Source: Lasiosphaeria ovina
Lineage: Eukaryota > Ascomycota > Sordariomycetes > Sordariales > Lasiosphaeriaceae
NCBI GenBank assembly: GCA_033439765.1
Contig: JAULSN010000025.1
Location: 1 to 26,834 of the forward strand
Reading direction: 5' to 3'
Length of the DNA stretch: 26,834 nucleotides
Below the pieces are notes generated by a model, which was not told the origin of the DNA, made no database searches, and saw only the letters and a program-made list of their open reading frames with translations. Position numbers and translations under genes: made by a program. Positions 21,469 through 26,834 of this stretch are shown piece by piece (position 1 is the first letter of the stretch; each line of letters begins with the position of its first letter).

Positions 21469-22713
21469 CGAGGCCACTACCGTAGCCTAGGGTAGCTTAC
21501 GTAGCGATGGGTTCGAGGGCTATATCTAGCGGATTATAAGTTCTAAGCTTATTCTGGACCCCGATATACCCGACTTTAAGTTTGGTAATATCGCGCTCGA
21601 CGAGGCCTAGATCGCTCGTAATATTAAAGGGACCTACTAGGCGATAATCCTCGCGATTCCGAAACTTAGTATCGGCTTTACTACCGCGACGCCCGTATAT
21701 AATAAAGTATCCGATATAAAGGCCTACGGAATCCTAACCTAGCTTACGGGACGCCTATACGAGGTCTTTAAGCTACCGGACGGGCTTTCTACGACTTCGA
21801 TCGTAGAAGAGGATTTCGTACCGAGCTACTAGGTAGGAGACGCTCACTATATCGTTAAGACTAGTAAGGAGTACGCGAAGGTCGTTACCTTATTAAAATA
21901 GTAGTACCTTACCGTAGGATGGAAGTGGTAGTATTTTCACCCCGAAGTCTAGAAGATACTAGTAGACTCGTATACGCTCTACGACCGTACGGAGCACGTA
22001 ATACGGTAGACCGGTATCTACTATATTAACCGGGGTATGAATACGCGTCTAACGCTACCCAACGGGTAGCCGGTATTCCCGTAAGATAATATCCCTCCGA
22101 TGAAGATGGCGTAGGTGGAACTCGCCTACGCTACGCGCTTCCTAACGGTGGTCGAGGAGACGGACGCCCTCTTGAGGAATATCTATACGATAGCACCGCC
22201 CGATAGTAACGATATAACGGACGAGCTTAGCGGGGGAGAGTATACCCTCGCGCTTAGTATAGGTCTAATCCGGGCTTTATAGTATATAGCGATCGACTAT
22301 AAAGCCTAGTACGTAATATACGAGCGTAACGAGATTACGGATATGGACGAGGAGGAATTCGAGGCCTTACGTAACTAGAGGATCGTGGCGGTGGCGGGCA
22401 AGTATATATATACGCTACACAAGACCGCACGCTAGGCCGAGAAGGCTAACCTCGCCGCCGACGGCGCCACCAAGCTCGGGGTGGATATGGTCGAGCGGGT
22501 ACGTACCACCACCAGCGACGGCGGATCGGCGTAGATATTCCAGATCCTGAATCGGGACCCCGGCCACCTGGCCCCGGCCGGCGATAGGGCGGCGATAATC
22601 CACTTCCTTATATCGGAAGTACCTATATACACCTTCTACGTGGAGAAGGTCGTAGAGTATTATAACCTAAAGAAGCGCGTACTAATCGTCGTCAACTCGC
22701 CTTAGATCTAGCT

Positions 22714-22772
22714 ATAAGTATCCCTAGGGTCGGTGCCGGCTAGACGTATATTAACTATCTCTAACTATCTAG
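22714..22772 (+). other. Gene B intron 4, 59 bp, donor destroyed, no hairpin
   Basis: The acceptor side CTCTAACTATCTAG is canonical. The donor reads ATAAGT after GCT. A TG-to-TA change from GCTGTAAGT explains it. With this donor the phase (2) fits exactly, joining VVNSPQIQL to YLAAILRKVSF, a normal SNF2 helicase C sequence. Confidence 0.7.
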
Positions 22773-23109
22773 ATACCTAGCGGCGATCCTCCGTAAGGTT
22801 AGCTTCGTCGTAGCCTCGATCCGGTCTAGTATATCTCTATACGAGCGAGAGACTATTATAGCGGACTAGAACGATAGCTCTAAGCGCCTCGACGTCCTTA
22901 TCCTGAACTCCGCCGTATCGAGTACTAGTCTAAACTACTATAAGGTATACTACGTCGGTATCGCCCTATATATAGTCTAGAATATAGCGACGATCCTCTA
23001 GTTCATCGGCCGGCTATATCGGATCGGATAGCTTACCCTAGTCGAATGGTTTCTTATCCGGGTTAATAGTACTATTAACGACTAGTAGGAGGATAAAATA
23101 CTTAAGAAG

Positions 23110-23235
23110 GTTAGTATAACCCTACGAATTCTACTACCTAGAAGATTAAATAAATAGCGCTATCTATACGAGTAGCACTCTTTATTTAATCTTCTAGGTA
23201 GTAGAATCGGAGAAGTATATTAATATATAGTTTAG
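23110..23235 (+). other. Gene B intron 5, 126 bp, contains hairpin element 5
   Basis: GTTAGT donor, TATTAATAT branch-like site, TTTAG acceptor at 23235. Phase 0, between EDKILKK and QVVELVPRL. The same intron position is present in B' (inferred 5118-5613). Confidence 0.75.
23128..23207. repeat. Hairpin element 5, 27-bp perfect arms
   Basis: The left arm ATTCTACTACCTAGAAG + ATTAAATAAA is matched exactly by the right arm ending TTCTAGGTAGTAGAAT. The arm sequence differs from elements 2 and 4 (CCTAGAAG against TTAGTAG), and the change is present in both arms. Confidence 0.95.
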
Positions 23236-24627
23236 TAGGTAGTCGAATTAGTTCCTCGCCTCAACCTACCCGGCATCCTCTCCCCGTAACTCAAGTAGCT
23301 ATATATATACGAGGCGGTACGGATTATACTAGCGTAGCCGTTCAATCGCTTTTCCTAGGTAATAGAGCCGCCTTAATCGGCTCGAGACTATAATAACGAA
23401 CACGTACGTCGGATCGGATAATTCTACTCTCGACTAGTCTACCTAATTATAGCCGACGAGCCGGAAGCCCTTAGTACTATAAAGGAGAGAATCGAGGCCG
23501 TCGCCAAATATATAATATTCATAGGTCCCGCCTTCTTCGACGTATACTATATAGAGTTCACGAAGGATATATATACGCCGCTAGATCTCTCGAGTATTAC
23601 CTAGGAGTCGGTCCTTACCCTTATACCGGAGATTAATAAGAGTACGCGGAAGTATATATAAGTCCTAGGTCGAGCCTCGATCGGGGAGCCGTCGGCGTCT
23701 TAGAACTAGAAGTACGAGCGGGCTCGGGAGTCGATAAAAAGCATCGGCTACGTCGCTACCTTAGACGAGCTATTCCCCTACTACGTAGACGAATAGAAGA
23801 TATATAAGAAGGCCCCTAAGGCGAAGGCGGCCGACGGCGAGAAGTCCACTCCCGAGAAGGTGGTGAAGATTCCTAAGCCCAAGCCTCTCGATATAAAGCT
23901 AGCTAAGTAGGCGGTAAAGGAGATAACTACGAAGCGTAAGAAGTAGGAGAGGGAAGATATACGTCTCGCCCGGGAGGAACTTATATATTCCGGTAAGACC
24001 GGACTCCCCGACCTCGACGAGGAGCCCGACGTCGGCCGGGTTCCTAGTATCGACTATAATAAGCGCTATAGCGGGACTCCCGATATCGATATAGAGGACG
24101 ACGTTTCCGTCTCTAGATAGGGCTCGCTACTTACCGATAAAGGTCCGGCCGAGTAAGATACGAGTAAGGACTAGTCCGATATTAGTATAGAGGATTCGGA
24201 GGGAAAGGCCGGACCTTCCGAGAAGCTAGCGCCCTAAGTAACGCCTACGGATAGTACGGCAGCCGAGGAGGCTACTAGTATAGAGACTAGGAAGGCGCCT
24301 ATCGCGGCCTCTAGTAAGCGTAAATAAACGAAGGCGCCTACTAAGGCCCGTAAGCGACGTGGTCGGGGTAAGGGGGTAGAATAGGATAGCGAATAAGGGG
24401 TTGGATATAGATTAGGTTATATAATATATAAAAGGCTAGTATTATAATAGTTACGATTTATACCTTACTCTCTATCGTCGCTTTACGATTACGGATAAGG
24501 TAAGATATAGCTCTATATAGCTATATAACGATCGGGTCTAATCTAGTAGCTAAGTCGCTACCTAATTTCGAGAGAAAGTCTACCTATTTATGGATTTAGA
24601 CTAGTATAAAACCGTAATTAATTCCTC

Positions 24628-24708
24628 GAATTATACTACCTAGAAAGATTATTAAATAGTACTATCTAAATAAATAGTATTCTTTATTTATATTATTAAG
24701 TAGTAGAA
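24628..24708. repeat. Hairpin element 6, decayed
   Basis: It starts GAATTATACTACCTAG, contains CTATCTAAATAAATAGTATTC and ends TATTAAGTAGTAG. The arms are only partly complementary. It lies about 230 bp after the inferred stop of gene B, so it is not in a proven intron. Confidence 0.75.
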
Positions 24709-24957
24709 AAGCTACTATCCTATTATTATTTAGAGCGATTATTATATATTCGTAAGCTTAAAACCGCCTTTAAGGCCGAGATAGCGAAGGTCCTATATTA
24801 TAAACCGCTCGACTATATAGGTTAAGGTTTATATCGTATATAGGTACTAAGGGTCTAAAGAATAGGTATAAAGAATGAATAAAGGGTAAGCTCCTATTAT
24901 ACGGGTAATATAGTTAAACTAGGTTTACTACTTAAAGTATATAAGTATAAAGAATAT

Positions 24958-24991
24958 ATATTACTTACTTAAAGAACTAAGTAAGTAATAT
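24958..24991. repeat. Perfect inverted repeat, 14-bp arms
   Basis: ATATTACTTACTTA, a 6-nt loop AAGAAC, then TAAGTAAGTAATAT. It is unrelated in sequence to the ~80-bp hairpin family. Confidence 0.9.
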
Positions 24992-25108
24992 CTAAAACTA
25001 TAGCTACGGTTATTATATATATCTAGTTAAGGGAGCTAATTAATAATATCCCTTAGTCCTAAGGGCCCGTATACCGGGGCCCCGGGACTACACGTAGGGT
25101 TCCGATAT

Positions 25109-25129
25109 CCCGAGCCTCTAGGGCTCGGG
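25109..25129. repeat. GC-rich hairpin
   Basis: CCCGAGCC and GGCTCGGG flank a short loop in a GC-rich patch (25056-25140) that also holds GGCCCGTATACCGGGGCCCC. It stands out in an AT-rich spacer. Its role is unknown. Confidence 0.7.
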
Positions 25130-25189
25130 ACCCTAGGATACTCCTAATTGGTCCGTACTAAATAGTAACTACCCCGCCCTCGTACATTT

Positions 25190-25960
25190 CTCTAGGGATT
25201 CGTAATACGATGCCCCTCCTCCGAGGTTAGCGCCCCGATAACTAACGCCTTCCGTCAATCTCGACGCTCTCTTCTAGTAGGCGATTCTTCCCCTCTTTAT
25301 TACGCTACTTAGGATATCTAACCGTATAGGAAAAACTCGTCGTACCTAGCGTAAACTTAATACCGACTCGGTGCTTTTAGCCTTCGTATATTCGTACGGC
25401 GCTTCTTCCCTAATGCCGTACGCTAACTACTACCGTTATAGTCGCGAGTGCATTATCGCTAAGCGCTCGAAACGCTACCGCGAATATATCGACCGTAAGG
25501 TATAGTATAGCGGGAACGACTTTGCTTCTACCCGTACGCTCCTTCCTTTTCCTTCCCTTATATCCTCTACTTACCTTTCTAGTCGCCCGTAATATAGAAG
25601 AGGAATAAGGTCTTAGCGTAGAGGAAGAAGACCTTACTAATAAGTAGCTCTAGATTACGGGTAAACTCTTTAAGCTCTAAGCCCGTATTCTCGCGGTTCG
25701 TCGTCGCCGTAAGAATTTAAGAGAGAGAGGGAAAGAGCTCTTTAGGCGTAATATAGTTAAGTTCGAAAAGAATAACCCGGTACCTACTCCTTCCGCCTTA
25801 GCCCTTACGACTTTTTCCTCCCTCGATCTTACCTTATTAGGCTTCTCTTTACCTCCGCCTTCCTTCCTTAATTAGACTAGCGATATACCCTAATTAACTA
25901 AGTCCCCGTAAGTACTTATTACGAGTTCCTTAACTAGGCCTTAATATAGTACGTTATATA
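25190..25960 (+). pseudogene. Relic of a Cys-rich finger plus coiled-coil ORF
   Basis: At 25419-25520 one frame reads with regularly spaced Tyr and one remaining Cys: NYYRYSRECIIAKRSKRY, then REYIDRKV and QYSGND. Changing Tyr back to Cys (TGC/TGT to TAC/TAT is a RIP product) would give a Cys-rich zinc-finger-like pattern. From 25597, in the next frame, comes a charged, coiled-coil-like stretch (EEEQGLSVEEEDLTNKQLQ, later RRRRKNLRERGKELFRR). A probable intron lies between, with acceptor CCTTTCTAG at about 25581. Such finger plus coiled-coil ORFs occur as repeats in fungal genomes, but I cannot name this family with certainty. Confidence 0.4.
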
Positions 25961-25983
25961 GAGTAGTTCTTAATAATTAAATA

Positions 25984-26101
25984 GGGTCGTTAGTTTAATA
26001 GTATAATATATTACTATATATCTCGCTAGCTAGAAATAGCCTTAGTTATTCTAATTAATAAGAGCTAGTATAAGGTCGTAAGTTTAAATCTTATATAATT
26101 T
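25984..26101 (+). other. Degenerate tRNA-Pro-like relic
   Basis: GGGTCGTTAGTTTAATAGTA resembles the 5' half of fungal tRNA-Pro, with an A-box-like element at 25991-26001. At 26078-26094 a T-arm can fold (GTAAG, TTTAAAT loop, CTTAT), with a B-box-like GTTTAAATC. The last 7 nt, ATAATTT, are what ACGACCC, the partner of GGGTCGT, becomes after C-to-T and G-to-A changes. The middle is longer than a tRNA and has no clear anticodon arm, so this is a pseudogene, an intron-bearing relic or a tRNA-derived repeat. Confidence 0.45.
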
Positions 26102-26247
26102 ATTATTTTTATATTTTTCTAAATCGTCCTTAATATATTAGAGTTATTTATATAGGCTCCTTAAGCTGGTTTAGATTTTATTAATAGAATTCTTAAATCT
26201 TCTTTAAGTACTTCTTTACCCTTATAAGTAGTTATATAACTTATTAA

Positions 26248-26267
26248 CTCTCCCTTTTATTTTTCTT
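26248..26267 (+). promoter_or_regulatory. CT-rich block upstream of B''
   Basis: CTCTCCCTTTTATTTTTCTT matches the block at 18408-18427 at the same distance from the hairpin and the start codon. Confidence 0.35.
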
Positions 26268-26271
26268 TAAG

Positions 26272-26361
26272 GATTATACTACTTATATTAGTAGCGGTTT
26301 TTTAAAATAAGGCTATTTATTCGAGTAGTATTATTTTTTAATTTTATTAAGTAATATAATT
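26272..26361. repeat. Hairpin element 7, upstream of B''
   Basis: Starts GATTATACTACTTATATTAG and ends TTAAGTAATATAATT. It is the positional counterpart of element 1 (18431-18521). The right arm has extra G-to-A changes. Confidence 0.85.
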
Positions 26362-26368
26362 TATAAGT

Positions 26369-26834
26369 ATAAGCGATAAAGAAGATTCTAATAACCTTAA
26401 GGTCTTTATAAGAACCGCGGTTATACTTATAGCTTAACTTAAACGCGGGCGTAATTAGCTTAAGAAGGATAAGGTTATTATAAAGGAGCTTATTAAACTT
26501 CTAAAGAAGATAAATATCGTTTTTAAGCTTATAGTCGGTAACTTTAATATTACCCGTATAATATTCTTCGTCGATAACTCGGAGATTTAGTTATATTAAG
26601 TTATTCCGCTCTTATTATAAGAGAAATAACGCCTTAAGTCGATTAATATAAATTAGGTTTAGTAATAATACGACTACTCGGGTAGTTAAATAACGTAAAA
26701 AGGAATTTACCTTTATATAGGGTATTATAATCTTATTAAACTACTCTTAAACTTATTACTTATATATTAAAAAACCTTAACGCGCGAATACCGCTCGACT
26801 TTTAAAGTAATATACTTAGAGGCGAAGTTCTTAA
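26369..26834 (+). pseudogene. B'': second copy of the SNF2-type gene, 5' end, runs off the window
   Basis: It aligns with the first ~460 bp of gene B from the ruined start codon ATA at 26369. Shared readings include AQLKRGR (AQPKRGR in B), FKLIVGNF and FFVDNSEI. Four extra codons lie near the N-terminus, an in-frame 12-bp difference. Nearly all other differences are C-to-T or G-to-A, in CA, CC, CT and CG contexts, so this copy is more heavily mutated than B. No later domain is visible before the window ends. Confidence 0.85.

Larger units (their letters stand above)
18529..24396 (+). pseudogene. Gene B: SNF2-family helicase/ATPase, RIP-degraded
   Basis: Removing five introns leaves 5274 bp, one frame of 1758 codons broken only by TAA/TAG where Gln or Trp is expected. 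The start is ATA 18529 (former ATG). Residues 1-40 are acidic, then basic (PKRGRSRPKKDK). Walker A EVGTGKT lies near residue 675 (20827-20847). Motif Ia-like text follows (LVVILANLVA). The DEA(Q) box is near residue 888 (21599), then TTATPVYN where TGTP is usual in SNF2. The helicase C domain has VLIVVNSP, LILNSAVSSTSLN and motif VI FIGRLYRIG near residue 1336. The C-terminal 380 residues are charged and end in a basic, AT-hook-like tail (KARKRRGRGKG). SNF2 proteins use ATP to move along DNA; this copy is dead. The final TAA could also be a lost Gln codon. Motif order makes the family assignment firm. Confidence 0.88.
24397..25190. other. AT-rich spacer downstream of gene B
   Basis: No coding frame is recognised. 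It contains a decayed hairpin element (24628-24708), a perfect short inverted repeat (24958-24991) and a GC-rich hairpin cluster (about 25056-25140). Confidence 0.6.

Noticed and set aside
22415..22632. Two overlapping - strand open frames
   Set aside because: Antisense to gene B's helicase region, which is in the correct frame on the + strand.

Overview
The window looks like repeat-rich heterochromatin of a filamentous ascomycete (Pezizomycotina). The main evidence is repeat-induced point mutation (RIP). Long stretches are almost free of CA and TG and full of TA. In every frame that still reads as protein, the stops are nearly all TAA or TAG, where CAA, CAG or TGG would be expected. TGA is avoided. 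No intact host gene is visible. What can be annotated is a set of transposon and repeat-family relics, mostly on the + strand, whose protein families can still be recognised through the mutations.

Layout. 1-3880: heavily RIPped Ty3/gypsy pol (RT, RNase H, integrase). 3904-4460: 49-bp tandem array of 11 units. 4460-5060: no coding signal. 5060-5650: fragment of an SNF2-helicase paralogue (B') whose intron is swollen by a tandemly amplified hairpin element. 5729-11407 and 17097-17847: two halves of one large unrecognised gene (A), split by a Ty1/copia retrotransposon at 11408-17091 on the - strand. The copia has 132-bp LTRs and a 5-bp target-site duplication, and is only lightly RIPped. 18529-24396: a nearly complete but RIP-riddled SNF2-family helicase gene (B). 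With five inferred introns it reads as one frame of exactly 1758 codons including the stop. 24397-25190: AT-rich spacer with small hairpins. 25190-25960: relic of a Cys-rich finger plus coiled-coil ORF. 25984-26101: relic resembling tRNA-Pro. 26220-26834: upstream region and 5' end of another, far more mutated copy of gene B (B'').

The most interesting structure is a family of ~80-90 bp inverted repeats. They sit inside four of the five introns of gene B, just upstream of its start codon in both B and B'', downstream of B, and in the equivalent intron of paralogue B', where the unit is amplified to seven 61-bp repeats. The two arms of one copy match each other better than they match other copies. 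This resembles introner-like elements (hairpin-forming, intron-resident repeats known from some fungi) confined here to one repeated gene family. Genes A and B may belong to one larger undescribed repeat module, because pieces of B flank the A-B pair on both sides.
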